Below are positions 23,213 through 35,559 of a stretch of 64,000 nt of DNA, piece by piece. Made by a program: the position numbers and the translations under genes. The DNA is from Pardosa pseudoannulata (lineage: Eukaryota > Arthropoda > Arachnida > Araneae > Lycosidae). Position 1 is the stretch's first letter. Each line of letters begins with the position of its first letter. The notes under the pieces were generated by a model that was not told the DNA's origin, did no database searches, and saw only the letters and a list, made by a program, of their open reading frames with translations. The stretch lies in contig CM063504.1 in NCBI GenBank assembly GCA_032207245.1, positions 22,047,065 through 22,111,064 of the forward strand, given 5' to 3'.

Positions 23213-24239
23213 ATTCTGCAGACATAAACTTTAAAGGTATATGAAGCCAAAATTTTAAAAACTGTAAAAAAATTAATGAATTTTTAAAAATATTTGTCTT
23301 TATTTTGTTATAATATACAATATATTGATCGTTTTGAAATAACTGAGGTTCATAAAATCCAAAAAATAGCTTCTATTTTATATAAAAAATGTTCAACTTA
23401 TAAATTTCAAAATATATTTTGTGAGTAAATGAATTTCTATTTTTCTTTCTCTAGTTGTACACATTTTAAGCTTTTTTAATGAATTGCTTCTTATAACAAA
23501 ACTATGAAACTTATACCACCGCCCCCCGAAATAAAACATAAATCAATATAAAATAAAATATTTTGCTTTTTTTTAGAATAATTTTTTTCCAGATCCTTAA
23601 TTATGTTTTAAATTTATAAAAGTTATTTAGTTTTGTTTTATGAAGCAATACATTATTTTTAATAAAACATAAAATGCGTACAGAAAATAAAAAAAATAGA
23701 ACACTCTACCCACAAAATAACTTTTGCAGTTCGTAAATTATAAACTAATTTTTTTATAAAAATTAGAAACTAATTACCTTTTTTATTCTGAATGACATTA
23801 ATACGAGCAATATATTTTAATTTACAGCATGATAGAGACAATTTGTTTAAATTTTCAATGTCTTAACAGTTTTGAGTGTCTTAACGTTAAGATGTCAGTT
23901 ACCTTTAAAAATTTAGGTTTACAAATGAACACCGATATTTTATTTAAATGAATACCGATGTTTACCGATGTTTCACTTCAAACTGATATAAAAACTTCGT
24001 TTCTAATTTACATATTTCAAAAAAAAATTATCTTAGGGTTAAGTAGTGACTTTTATTTGTTTCAATTGACTTGCAAAAAGTTTAAAAAAATTATATTATT
24101 AGAAAAATAAAATACTTTAAATATTTTTACGAAAGTAGGGTGTGTTAAAATATTGCAAAATATTCTTGCTAAAAGATGTAGAACTTTTTGTTCTTTGCTG
24201 AATAGAAAAAAGACTGTTATAAAGAAGAATTTTAGTCTC
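23213..24239. other. AT-rich, probably decayed tandem repeat; no gene
   Basis: Apart from the decayed repeat unit at about 23640-23790, nothing is recognised. Confidence 0.5.
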
Positions 24240-27200
24240 AAAAGCTCAATGTTTAATGATATATATGCTTAAATTTTTCTTTAAAACCATCACAACATGA
24301 GCTAAGCAACATACAAACGATATCACCTCTAATATAATGTAGATTGAGGTTTAGCTCTTTTATTACATTTTTAGTTTTAAATAATCAGCCTTACCCAGTC
24401 TCCTGTTTTATCACTTCTTGGATAGTATTAAACTCGTTATATACTTTTAAATATACTTGTAAAAATGTTATAATATAATCTAAATATATAAAAGCATCTC
24501 AAATTGAGCTAAGTGACATATAAACGATGTCACCTCTAAGCATAATGTATATTGAGGTTTAGCTCTTTTATTACATTTTTAGTTTTAAATAATCAACCTT
24601 TTCCCAGTCTCCTGTTTCATAATTTTTCGTATGTTATTAAATTTGTTATTCATTTTTTTATTATGCTTGTAAAAATGTCGTAAAACAGTCTAAATAATAT
24701 ACAAATATGTAAAAAAATTAACTAAGTAATATACAAACAATATCACTTCTAACATAATGAAGATCGAGGTTTAGCTCATTAATTATATTTTCAGTTTCAA
24801 ACAATCAGCCTTTCCCTGCCTGTTGTTACCCTACTTCTCATATTCAACTACAATCTTTTTTCATCGATTGTATTTAATTATATTTGTTTTCTTCACAGCA
24901 AAGGAAATATTAAAGATGCTTTCAAATTATTAATTCATTCGCTTTAAGTGTTTCTAAAATTGGCATAAAACAAAATAACATAGAGATGATATTTTAGTGA
25001 ACAGCATACAGACAAAGAGCTATTTCTACATTTATATTTATTTATTCCCATTAAAAAACTATTAATGCTCTCAATTCTTTATTTTACTGATCGTTATTTA
25101 CTTTTTTAATATGCTTGTAAAAATGTCATAAAACAGTCTAAATAATACATAAAAGCGATATCACTTTAAGCAAAATACAAATAGAAAGTTTTCTACCTAA
25201 TAATACTTATTTCTCTTCACTTTCTTCTCAATGAAAAAAAAATTATATTGCTATCACCTTATTAGTACACTTGTATTGATTATCTTGTAAAAACGTCACA
25301 AATAGATCTAAATTAAATAGAAACCGATACAACGTCTAACCGAGCAGAGATAAAGGTTTTTCTCATTAATCAGATTTAATTTATTTCCCATTGAAAAAAA
25401 ACTGATGAAGTCATCAAAATATTAATGCACTTGTTTTACTTTACTGTAAAAACTTCTAAAGATGATAATATATGTAAAAAAGCAAAATAATAACTACCGG
25501 TCACAATAATTATGTAGCCTCTATTATTTTTACTCCCTGAGCTTGCTAGACAAGGAGAAGCCTAATCAGTTAGTAATAATAAAGTAAGATGCAGTCGGGC
25601 CACATTTAAGAGAACGACACACAAGTCCAAGTCTAATTGAAATTTTATTTAAGAGCTACTAGAAAAAGACATCTTCACTAGTCTAGCAGACGAGAGATTG
25701 TACTCGAAAACACGTGCTGGAACAGAGTTGGACCCCAGAGAGAGACAAAGACGAAATATTTCACAGAGAAACGGAAACTTAGTCAGCGATTTAACTGTTA
25801 GATAAGGGGAAAGACTGAGCCAATAATGATACTTTCAAGCTATTAATTCCTTAGTTTTAAGTGTCGCTAAAAATGTCATAAAACAAAACAAAGACGATAT
25901 TCTATTGAGCAATATACAGATTGAAAGCTGTTTCTACATTTTTATTTATTTATTTACTATTGAAAGAAAAACTATTGATGCGACCAGTATTCTAATACAT
26001 TTTTACTTTACTCTTAAAAACGTCTAAAAATTATGTAAATAATATATAAAACGATACCACATTAATTCAATAGTAGAAGATTATATCTTTAATTATATTT
26101 ATCTTACTTTTCTTCTCACTAAATATAAACGATTGATGTTATCAAATTATTAATTCACTTTTACTTTACTGTAAGAAACGTCTAAAATTACCTAAAAGAT
26201 CTATAAAAATAATACCACATTAGAAAAGTATTCAATTAAAAGTTTATCTCTTTAATAATATTTAATTATCTTAATTATTTATTATCAATAAAAAAGGAAA
26301 CCACATTAATCCGTTGTAGAAGATTTTCTTTAATTATATTTATCTTACTTTTCTTCTCACTAAATATAAACGATTGATGTTATCAAATTATTAATTCACT
26401 TTTACTTTACTGTAAGAAACGTCTAAAATTACCTAAAAGATCTATAAAAATAATACCACATTAGAAAAGTATTCAATTAAAAGTTTATCTCTTTAATAAT
26501 ATTTAATTATCTTACTTAATTATTTATTATCTTATAAAATCAACATTAAATCAGTAGTAGAAGATTATATCGTTAATTACATTTATCTTACTTTTCTTCT
26601 GATTGAAATATAAACGATTAATGTTATCGAATTATTAATGCACTTTTACTTTACTGTAAGAAACGTCTAAAATTACCTAAAAGATCTATAAAAATAATAC
26701 CACATTAGAAAAGTATTCAATTAAAAGTTTATCTCTTTAATTATATTTATTTATCTTAATTATTTATTATCTTATAAAAACGATTCCCCATTAAATCAGT
26801 AGTAGAAGATTATATCTTTAATTACATTTATCTTACTTTTTTTCTCATTGAAATATAAACGATTATCAAATTATTAATGCACTTTTGCTTTACTGTAAGA
26901 AACGTCTAAAATTATCTAAATGATCTATAAAACCGATACCACATTAGAAAAGTATTCAATTAAAAGTTTATCTCTTTAATTATATTTATTTATCTTAATT
27001 TTCTTTCTACAGAAAAAAAGTAATGGTACTATAAAATAATTAATCCACTTGTTTTAATATGTCTTTAAAAATGTCATAAAACCAAATTGCATACGAATGA
27101 TGTCCCATTCAACAGCAAAACGAGAAGTATTTATTTATCTTCCTTTTCTTCGTACTGATAGAAAGCTTATGATGCTATCAAATTATTTATAGATTTGTTT

Positions 27201-27360
27201 TAATTTATCTGTAAAAACGTCACAAAATGAGCTAAATAACATATAAAAGATTCATCGTCCAACAGAGAGGAGATAAAGGTTTATCTCCTGAATTATATTT
27301 TTAGTTTCGAATAATCAGGCTTTCTTCTGTTTCTTGCTTTATCAGTTCTCACATTCGACA
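24240..27360. repeat. Long degenerate tandem array, units of about 210-241 bp
   Basis: GAGGTTTAGCTC landmarks at about 24346, 24554 and 24766 give a period near 210 bp. GTAAGAAACGTCTAAAATTA landmarks at 26171, 26412, 26656 and 26896 give a period near 241 bp. Shared words (ATATAAA-CGAT-CAC, TAAAAACGTC, TTTATCTCTTTAAT) link the two parts. The youngest, most alike units are at 26085-27005. The array is interrupted by family E sequence at 25490-25830. No coding capacity. Confidence 0.85.
25490..25830 (+). repeat. Family E copy inserted in the tandem array
   Basis: AATTATGTAGCCTCTATTAT, AAGGAGAAGCCTAATCAG and GATGCAGTCGGGCCAC match the 41098-41640 copy read on its minus strand. The 3' part of the family is missing. 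Confidence 0.7.
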
Positions 27361-27711
27361 AAAGAGGATAGAGAAGAGGAGTGAGCAGACTATCGTAACA
27401 GACGATTTCTGCTATCCATCATGCACGCTTCATAAAAAGTGAGTGGCAGAAAACAATAAAAGGTGAGCAGATGCGATAACAATTTAACAGTGGTGCAGAT
27501 AACATGTGGGAGATCGTACCCCGGTGCATAGGGTTGTTAGCTTGTGTTCGAATTCCAGAAGAGAGAGAGACATTCGAATAGTCGGGGTGGAAGTCGGGGA
27601 GATAACAAGAATAAATATTCTTGGAATTATATTATCATTGGATCGAAAGGTATTTCTTTCACTTCCCTTGTTTGTATACACAACTGGATCTATACATACA
27701 ATTATATTTTG

Positions 27712-27713
<2 letters not shown>

Positions 27714-27802
<89 letters not shown>
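27714..27802. repeat. Compound (CA)n(TA)n microsatellite
   Basis: About 28 bp of CA then about 60 bp of TA. Several overlapping open frames in this area only translate it. Confidence 0.97.
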
Positions 27803-27806
<4 letters not shown>

Positions 27807-27840
27807 GAGATACATCTAAATTGTGTAGGCTTACGGAATT

Positions 27841-29410
27841 TTTTAAAAAGTGTCTGGGGATAATTAAAAAAATAAATAAAACTGCCATTATTTGTTGTAA
27901 TTCCATTTCACTGGTTTACTTTACATGGAAGGAGAAATTAATTTGATAGTTTACACTATATTGAAATTGTCTTCAACTTTGAATTTTTTTTTTATTTATT
28001 ATATTCAAGAAATTTATTAAAAGCCTAAAAAATTTTTGCTTTAAAAGAAAGGTAGTACTTTTTCCGAAAAGAATTCAAATTCATAATTTGTAACATATGT
28101 GTTGCTATGATGCCAATTATACTTTTCGTTAGCAAGTCCTTTTTATCAAAAAAAAAAAAAAATCAGAAAATATTCAAGGTATGGGGATAATTAATTTGTA
28201 ATTAATTTGTAATTCTTTACTGACATACTTTACATGAAATTAATTTGATAATTTCCACTACGTCTGAACTTTTCTTCATCTCTGAAAAGTGTTTTGGGTT
28301 ATTATATTTCAGGAATTAATCAAAAGCTCAAAACAATTTTTGCTTAAAGAAAAGGGGAAGATTTTCTGGCACAAGATGAAGTTTATAATTTGCAACATGT
28401 GTGCTACTTTATAGGTATTCTTTTCATTTAGCAAATCCTTCTTATTAAAAAAAAAAAAAAATCAGAAAATATTCAAGGTATGGGGATAATTAATTTGTAA
28501 TTAATTTGTAATTCTTTACTGACATACTTTACATGAAATTAATTTGATAATTTCCACTACATCTGAAATTTTCGTCATCTCTGAAAAGTGTTTGGTTTAT
28601 TATATTCCAGAAATTTTAATTAAAAGCTCAAAATAATTTTTGCTTAAAGTGGGAGATTTTCTAACACAAGATGAAGTTTAAAATTTGCAACATGTGTGCT
28701 ACTTTACAGATAAACTTTTCTCTAGCAAATCCTTCTTCTATTAAAAAAAGTTTAAAATTTTTTGATAAAAAATAAATAAAATTGCCATAATTTTCTGCAA
28801 TTCCATTTCACAAACTAACTTTACATGTAGTGTGAAATTAATTTGATAATTAACACTACATCTGAAATTTTCTTCATCTTTGAAAAGTTTTTGGTTTATT
28901 ATATTCCAGAAATTTATTAAAAGCTCAAAACAATTTTGATTTGAAAAGAAAAGTGAGAGTTTTTCAGGCACAAGTTGAAGGGCATATTTCGCAACATGTG
29001 TGCTACTATGATGTCCTTAATACTTTTTATTTAACAAATCATTTCTTTCAAAAAGAACCAGAAAATGTTTAAGGTTTGGTGATAATTAAAAAAATAAATC
29101 CAGCTGTCATAATTTGTTGTAATTTCTTTTCACACTAACTTTACTTGTAGAGGACAGGGAAATTAAATTTGATAATTAACACTACGCTGAATTTTTCATC
29201 TCTGAAAAGTGTTTGGTTTATTATATTCCAGAAATTTATTAAAATACTCAAAACAATTTTTTTTGAAAAAAAGGAGAGTTTTTGAAGTTTCCCAACAAGA
29301 GTTGAAATTCAAAATTTCCAACATGTGTGCTTCTATGATGTCAATACTACTTTTCATTTAGGAATCTATTCTTATCAAAAAGAACAAGGAAATGTTCAAG
29401 GAATTAGCTA
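27841..29410. repeat. Tandem repeat, about 280-330 bp x 5
   Basis: Recurring landmarks are GGGATAATTAA-like (about 27855, 28185, 28483, 29077), TGAAATTTTC-TCATCT-TGAAAAGT, TATTATATTCCAGAAATTTA and GCAACATGTGTGCTACT. Units 2 and 3 are the most alike, each with an A-run followed by ATCAGAAAATATTCAAGG. Non-coding. Confidence 0.85.
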
Positions 29411-29459
29411 TTCAAACAAACGAAAAGCATGCATTTTATACTATTAACAAAAAGCTTCG

Positions 29460-29620
29460 TTCATTTTGACTCATTTATCCCCTGTATAATAATAGCCTAA
29501 GTTATCTGTCCATCTGTCCTTGAATTTATGAAGCGGTTGGACCTGGAATGGATAGAGGTATCCATATTGTAATTAGCGAATAATTCCAGTTATTAGAAGC
29601 CCTAGCCATACTGTATCCGG
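29460..29620 (-). repeat. Family F terminal fragment
   Basis: AAGTTATCTGTCCATCTGTC and ATTTATGAAGCGGTTGGACC onward are the reverse complement of 49278-49372. This gives one end of family F on its own. Confidence 0.75.
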
Positions 29621-29829
29621 TACCCACGCATCGTTATTGTGTGAATGTCATCTCAGCACGAGATCCCAGAATATTTAGAAATCTACTGAATCTGTACATA
29701 GCTGTACATAATTTATTCACCTGAATAAAATATTTAGTCTAGATTAAACAGTTTTCTAGCCTGTTTCATTGACGGCTTCGACTACCATATCTCCAGTACG
29801 TTACAATATTACTAACCGTTGTACTAAAT

Positions 29830-31520
29830 CAGGGCCGTAACTAGGTCCTTTAGCGCCGAAAGCAAAAACTGGTCTGAGCCCCTACCAACCAAATATAGTG
29901 AGAAAATATGTAAACATGTTTGGTTTTCCTATATCATATATGATGAAAAATTAGTGAAGTCTTACGTAATTTTCCAACACTTCTAAATTTGCAGAGGCAT
30001 CAGAGGATTGATGAAGTATTCGGGTTTCATAACACTTCCACTTCGAATGCTTTTAATTAAAATTTTATTAATAAAAATAATACATGCATTGACTTATTGT
30101 ATAAAATAATACATGTAAATTAGGCAAGCTATTGAACAGCAGCATAAGTTAGAAGTGCCCCCAGCCAACAACGCTGAACAGGCTTAAATATATACATGCG
30201 GTAGGTAATTTACATACGGTTTTCAGTCACGGTTAAAAAATCTGACTGAAAGTTAAACGCATCGGATGAATATCATTAACTAATAATGAGGTCATGTTGT
30301 CAGGAAGAAATATATATTTTTTAATTTCCCAGCAATATACTCAGAATGAACTCACAAAATATTTTGTTAATTTTAAAACTTTTCATTTTATATTAATTTT
30401 TAAATTTTCCTTCTATTTTTACCATATTAATACTTAAAAATATTTTTGAATACTCATAAATTTAAATTTTAAAACGAAAACCCTGTTTTATATCAAGGCA
30501 TATTAGGATTTTTTGGTAAACATTTTGTAAGAATCTATAACAAGTTTAATCTATAGAAGCATTTTAAAAAATAAGAAAATTCGTAAAAAAAAATAATTTC
30601 TGAATACATTGGATTTTATAATGAAAAAATTATTTTTCAATTTTTCCTTATTTTTACTCGAGGTGGATCGTCCTCTTTCGGACCCCATTTTCTTCACGGG
30701 GCGGCGCCTCTATGACTGATGGCCGAATGAGGACCGATTAGCTAGGGTGCTGGCCTTCGGTACCGGAGTTCGTGGGTTCGAATCCCCCAGTGGCATGGAT
30801 GTTCGTAGCCATTCGGAAGCGGCTTTAATCTGTAGGTCCCGGTCTCATTAGCCCTTGTAGACTGAAGAAGTAGACTGAAAAACTAGACTGAAGCACTCCA
30901 AACCAAACCAAACCAAAATCTGTCCACGTGCCTTACTGTTGGCTTCCTTGGTATTGGTCCAGGATTGTGCTCTCTAAATTAGATATTGATTTATGTAAAA
31001 ACTTTTCATGATTCTCCTGCAAATTTGTTTATAATAGGTTTATTTCCCACCTCATTGGTGTTTTTCATTTTATATTTATAAATGTGTACATTAAATGCAT
31101 ATATTCTGAGAGGTATTTTAATAAAACTGATAAGAAGTGAATTTTTTTCATTTTGATGATAAGCGAAGATAAGTATGTAGCGGATTGAAGTGCTAAGTAT
31201 ATTTTTATTTTATAATCGCAATATCAAAGAGCGATAAAGGAGTTGAAAAATGCAATGTTTAAACAATACGAGTGTGTAAGCAGAAGAATTTGGAAAGAAA
31301 GTCTAATCTGCGTGGTGTTCCTTGTGAAAAGAGTTTTGACTTAGTTTGTCTTCTTAGATTCTTAGTTAATGTAAGATGACCTATGTGTCCTACACACACA
31401 ATCTACGCGAGTGAAATTTAAAAAAATTCAAATAGCACTCCAAACCTACCAACCAAACCAATCTATGACTGATGCGCCCGTGGCAAACGCCACCTTTGCC
31501 ACGCCCTAGTTACGGCCCTG
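29830..31520. mobile_element. Non-autonomous hAT element with a nested SINE
   Basis: Perfect 16-bp inverted ends, CAGGGCCGTAACTAGG at 29830-29845 and its reverse complement at 31505-31520, lie between TACTAAAT (29822-29829) and TACTGAAT (31521-31528), an 8-bp duplication with one mismatch. CAGGG-type ends with 8-bp duplications define the hAT superfamily. With the nested 741-bp insert and one copy of its TSD removed, the element is about 938 bp. There is no transposase or BED zinc-finger frame. Confidence 0.9.
30721..31461 (+). mobile_element. Composite SINE (family S head plus extra body), 741 bp
   Basis: A perfect 12-bp duplication TCTATGACTGAT stands at 30709-30720 and 31462-31473. The insert begins GGCCGAATGAGGACCGATTA, the same 5' end as the 183-bp SINE at 4941, with a consensus B box (GGTTCGAATCC). 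It runs through a complete SINE to a first tail (ACTCCAAACCAAACCAAACC, about 30896). About 520 bp of other sequence follows, then a second tail (GCACTCCAAACCTACCAACC) directly before the duplication. So SINE, extra segment and second tail moved as one unit. Confidence 0.85.
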
Positions 31521-31570
31521 TACTGAATAAATGAAATGAATTAATTATCATTAGAACTAGATTAACTAGA

Positions 31571-31628
31571 TGATGATTTTGTAAATCTAGTTCTAATCAT
31601 CATTAGAACTAGATTTACAAAATCATCA
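31571..31628. repeat. Perfect hairpin, 26-bp arms, 6-nt loop
   Basis: TGATGATTTTGTAAATCTAG and onward (31571-31596) is the exact reverse complement of 31603-31628. TTAGAACTAG also occurs three times in direct orientation between 31551 and 31638. It lies about 50 bp beyond the hAT end. Confidence 0.9.
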
Positions 31629-31639
31629 TTAGAACTAGA

Positions 31640-32454
31640 GATTTTTTCTTTGAGCTGTTTCGACGTATGTCTTATGACCTGTCGAAGTACCTAGAAATAC
31701 TGCTTAAGACTGTTTGAATTTTATCACATTAGATTTTACGGCCGCGCTGATTGATCAACATTATAGGTAGCGAAAACAAGCTGCCGTTACGCAATGCTAT
31801 GCAGCTAGCCGTAATGACCATATTCCGGAAGAGTCCAAATCAGTCGCGTGCCTGCCAATATACCACGCATACATTTCTGGCCTTTTGACATGATAACACC
31901 TCGTTTCACTCTGCTATAACCACTGACGCATGTACATGCTGTATGGAGTTCACTTCCAACCGGACCTTCGTTTCATACGAGATGTCAGAGGCGCGTGCGA
32001 CGGCATTGTTGATCCGGCCACCGTGTTAGCATCGTTCGAACACATGCTACCCAAAGTTCACGGGTGGGTTAGCTAGTTAGTGGATGGTGGAACACACGGA
32101 ATCGGACCTCTTTTACGTTGTGTTTTGAGATGAACATAACGGGGAGGGTGGTTACGCTTCATCGTTGAATATTTGCTGGAGTACAGCTGTTGTAGTGGCT
32201 TGTTAGCTTGTATCACTTAGAATAAACAGGTTGCAGTCAACTGAAAAGTCACGCGCACTCTGGCAGATGTACGCTATGTTATCTTACGGATGTGACGATT
32301 TTTAAAATATTTTATTATTTTAGGTTAAGCTAAGTGATTTACTTTCTTTAAACACACACACACAAAGGGTGCTTAAAAATTATTTTCCTATATATTTGAT
32401 AAAAAGGAATAATCTCTACGTAAAAAGTAATATTACTCTGACTTTTATTTTAAT
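31640..32454. other. GC-richer intergenic block, no gene recognised
   Basis: 31740-32260 is less AT-rich than its surroundings, but every frame is broken. No terminal repeats were found. It may be part of an old element. Confidence 0.35.
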
Positions 32455-32574
32455 TACAGTGAAACCCGCTTAAGAAGTTTTCCAAGGGCCTCACTTATTA
32501 AAACTCTTAAGCGGAAAAACTTCTTAAACGGGAAACCAATCAATAAGCATTATTTATGCGTATGTATGATTTTG

Positions 32575-32653
<79 letters not shown>

Positions 32654-33325
32654 ATATATAAATATAAATATATATACAGTAAAACCCACTTAAGAAGTTT
32701 TCTAAGGGAATGGAAAGAGAAAACTTCTTAAACGAAATTAATTTTTTTAAAAACAAAATAATTACATAGATAGTGAGCAGAGGATTTTTTTTCTTTATAA
32801 AATAATATACAAACAATGGGTTTGGTTTTTCTCAAAAATTTACATTTTTTGCACATTTAAAAAATCAGCTAATTAAGGGAAAACAACTTAATTACCTTAG
32901 AATATCTTTAATTCAGGTCAGAAATTTTGTTTTAAACACCACTGAAATCGATTTTACAGAAAAATTCGGTTATAGTTTTTTATTTTTGTTTTTTACGGCA
33001 ATTTGTAATTGATAACAGTCCAGCTGTCTTAAGCTTTTAAAAACTTCTTCAGGCACATTTTAAATAAAAATGACAACAATCGTTTTCAGCAATAAACATT
33101 GACCTTTACAAACAAAGAGAGAGGAGAAAAAAACAGTAATCGAAAGGCAGCTATAAACGCGTTCTGTAAGTAAACTTAGAAAGGAAAGAAAACATTTTAA
33201 GCGGGAAAGAGTTTGGAACGAAATTTTATAAACGGGTAGCTTTAACATGGTATGAATACGGGGAAAAATGGGTACCGAAAATATAAACTTCTTAAGCGGG
33301 AAATTCTTAAACGGGTTTTACTGTA
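32455..33325. mobile_element. pogo-type MITE (TACAGTAAAACCC ends) with duplicated 5' end
   Basis: The inner left end TACAGTAAAACCCACTTAAG (32675) is the inverted partner of CTTAAACGGGTTTTACTGTA at 33325, flanked by TA. A second left end, TACAGTGAAACCCGCTTAAG, lies at 32455, separated by a (TA)n tract (32576-32650). CTTCTTAAGCGGG motifs repeat inside both ends. No transposase is present. Confidence 0.75.
32576..32650. repeat. (TA)n microsatellite
   Basis: About 70 bp of TA between the two left ends of the pogo-type MITE. Confidence 0.95.
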
Positions 33326-34079
33326 TATAGTTCCAAAGAATTAAATACGTTTTAATTTTTAATCTAGCAAAAATAAAAGGTAAATTTTCTACCACTTAAA
33401 GATGTGAAGAGTTTAAAATGGTCAAAAATAGAAGGAATTTATAACGAATTATTTTTCTGAAATGAATTCTCGACATATTAAAAAAAAAAAAATCCCGCAA
33501 AACATACTTATAGAACGGGTGTTATACTTCGAGTTCTTACGCAGGTTGGCCAAACCGGCAAGTAGAAGTTTGGCGCCCAAGGTGGAGTTCTCTATATTTA
33601 AAATTGAATCAAAGTCGCATCTATTATTATAGTAAACATGCTATTTTTAGATTGATTTATTGAGCACTGTTATAAATATTTCTCGAAGTTTATACATTTT
33701 TAGTTGGTAATTTATGAATAGCTGTACGATCTGCCGGTATAAAACATATTCTCAGTGAGATCAGTCAGGCCTGTTATAGAGTTTATTTTACGTATCATTT
33801 ACAGAATACTTAACTTTCCGTACCGCTATAACTCCGTATCGCTATAACAACCATAAAACCATCCCAACCGTGATATTCGAACCAGCAATCTTCCATTTCG
33901 GAAAGGCAATCATCCCTGAAATCTAAATTAATATCATTGATGAGTTTTAAGGAAGGAGATTTTGTATCTTCCGCTCTAATGCCAGGAAATAATTTTTTTC
34001 AATGTATTTAAGCTACTTAAAAGTATATTCTTTCTTTTTTTTTATATTTTTTCACTAGTTTTTAGTCTTTTCGTCCCCT
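33326..34079. other. Intergenic, nothing recognised
   Basis: A weak tRNA-like B box on the minus strand (GGTTCGAATATC near 33880) is the only motif. No gene. Confidence 0.4.
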
Positions 34080-34191
34080 GATTTTTCTCATTCTTAATCT
34101 TGACCCCGAGGTGAAAAACTGACTAAACGATCATTCGTAACTCAAAAAACTCGTATATTGATGCACTCGTATGCCGATGTACCACTATATA
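34080..34191 (-). mobile_element. Probable pogo/Tigger terminus, fragment
   Basis: The minus strand starts TATAGTGGTACATCGGCATA, then CGAGTGCATCAATATACGAG and TTACGAATGATCG. Repeated TACGAG-like words behind a TATAGTGGTAC start recall Tigger-type ends. No partner end was found, so it appears truncated. Confidence 0.35.
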
Positions 34192-35000
34192 TTGGTCCCG
34201 TAGCAGTGTCATTCTAAGATATATGGCGTCCGTAGGCTACTATCAATAATGCTCCTCTCTGCTTAAGAAATACAGCGAGTTTTCCTTTATGTTGTTGTAA
34301 AGAACTACAACTTTTCCTTCTCGCGAAGGATGGAAAAAGAACTTCAACTTCTACTTCGAGCGGAGAAGGTGTTCCGGTTTTGATTGGTATTGTGAAAAAT
34401 GTCGTTGCTCCGCTATATGATGAGCCAGTGTGAAGTTATAAATTTGTGATTAATTAAAGTGTTTTAAAATTGAATAGTGGAGTGATATGTTCAAGTTACG
34501 TGTGTTTTGCTCTTCAACATTTAAATAAGAATTGTCAATTTATGACACTGTCCTCTCATTTATGCGTCTCTCTCTCTCTCTTTCCATTCTGGAGAAGGCT
34601 TTATAGAAAACAGTTTTAAAGTTTTCTCAGTTATACGACTTTTAGCTATACGCCTCTTTCACTCTTACGACGCTTTCTTGACTTAATGCAATTTTATCTC
34701 AGTTGAGCTTCGAAATTTTGGTAAAAATCTTTTAAAATTTTATAGGTAGTATAAATTATTTATGATCGTTTCTAGATTGAATCTATTACTGAGAATAAAG
34801 GGATAGATAAATATAGATATGAGTTTGCTTGTTTGAAAGTAAAACGAGGAGCAAACCAATTTCATCTTTGACAGTTTTATTTTTAATGATATATATACGT
34901 AAATATGTATATGTAAAACGTTCTTTATATTTTTATGATAGTGTATTATATATTTCATAACTTAAATCTTGTTTTAAAAATCTGTGTTGGCTTAACATAT

Positions 35001-35430
35001 GGTATTGATGTGGTACATAGCCCTACTGCAGCGAATTCACGAAACTTAATTTGCTGAAATTGCAGATATCTCTCTTGTACGACTATCTCTCTCTTATACG
35101 ATTTTTTTTGTTTGGTCCCTTAAATGTCTCATAATTTCACACATATTAGGTATTTTGAGATTATTACACATTTTTCTACTAGGGAAAATTTAGATGAGGT
35201 GTAAAATGAATCGTCTGTTTGTTGAAACAAAATGCCACTAAATATTGATCATGTATGATATTGATATGGCATATAGCCCTACTGCAGTTTTAACGAGATA
35301 CATGAAGCTTAGTTTGTTAAACTAGCAGATCTCCCACTTGAAGGGTTTCTCTCTTACTCTCTCTCTTATACGACTTATTTCTTCAGTACCTTAAATGTCT
35401 CATAAGTGAGAGATCAATGTACATTTTTTT
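35001..35430. repeat. Direct duplication, about 170 bp, offset about 263 bp
   Basis: TAGCCCTACTGCAG, TCTCTCTCTTATACGA and CCTTAAATGTCTCATAA occur in the same order at about 35017-35140 and 35272-35405. The two copies have diverged visibly. Confidence 0.75.
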
Positions 35431-35559
35431 TCCATTTCCTCGACTAGAGAACTGTGAATGAGGTGTAAAGTCAGTTATTAATTGTTTGTTAAAAAAAGTG
35501 CTTAATATTCATATAAATTATTTAATTTCGTCCATGAAGCTAATTAGATTGCAATCCAA

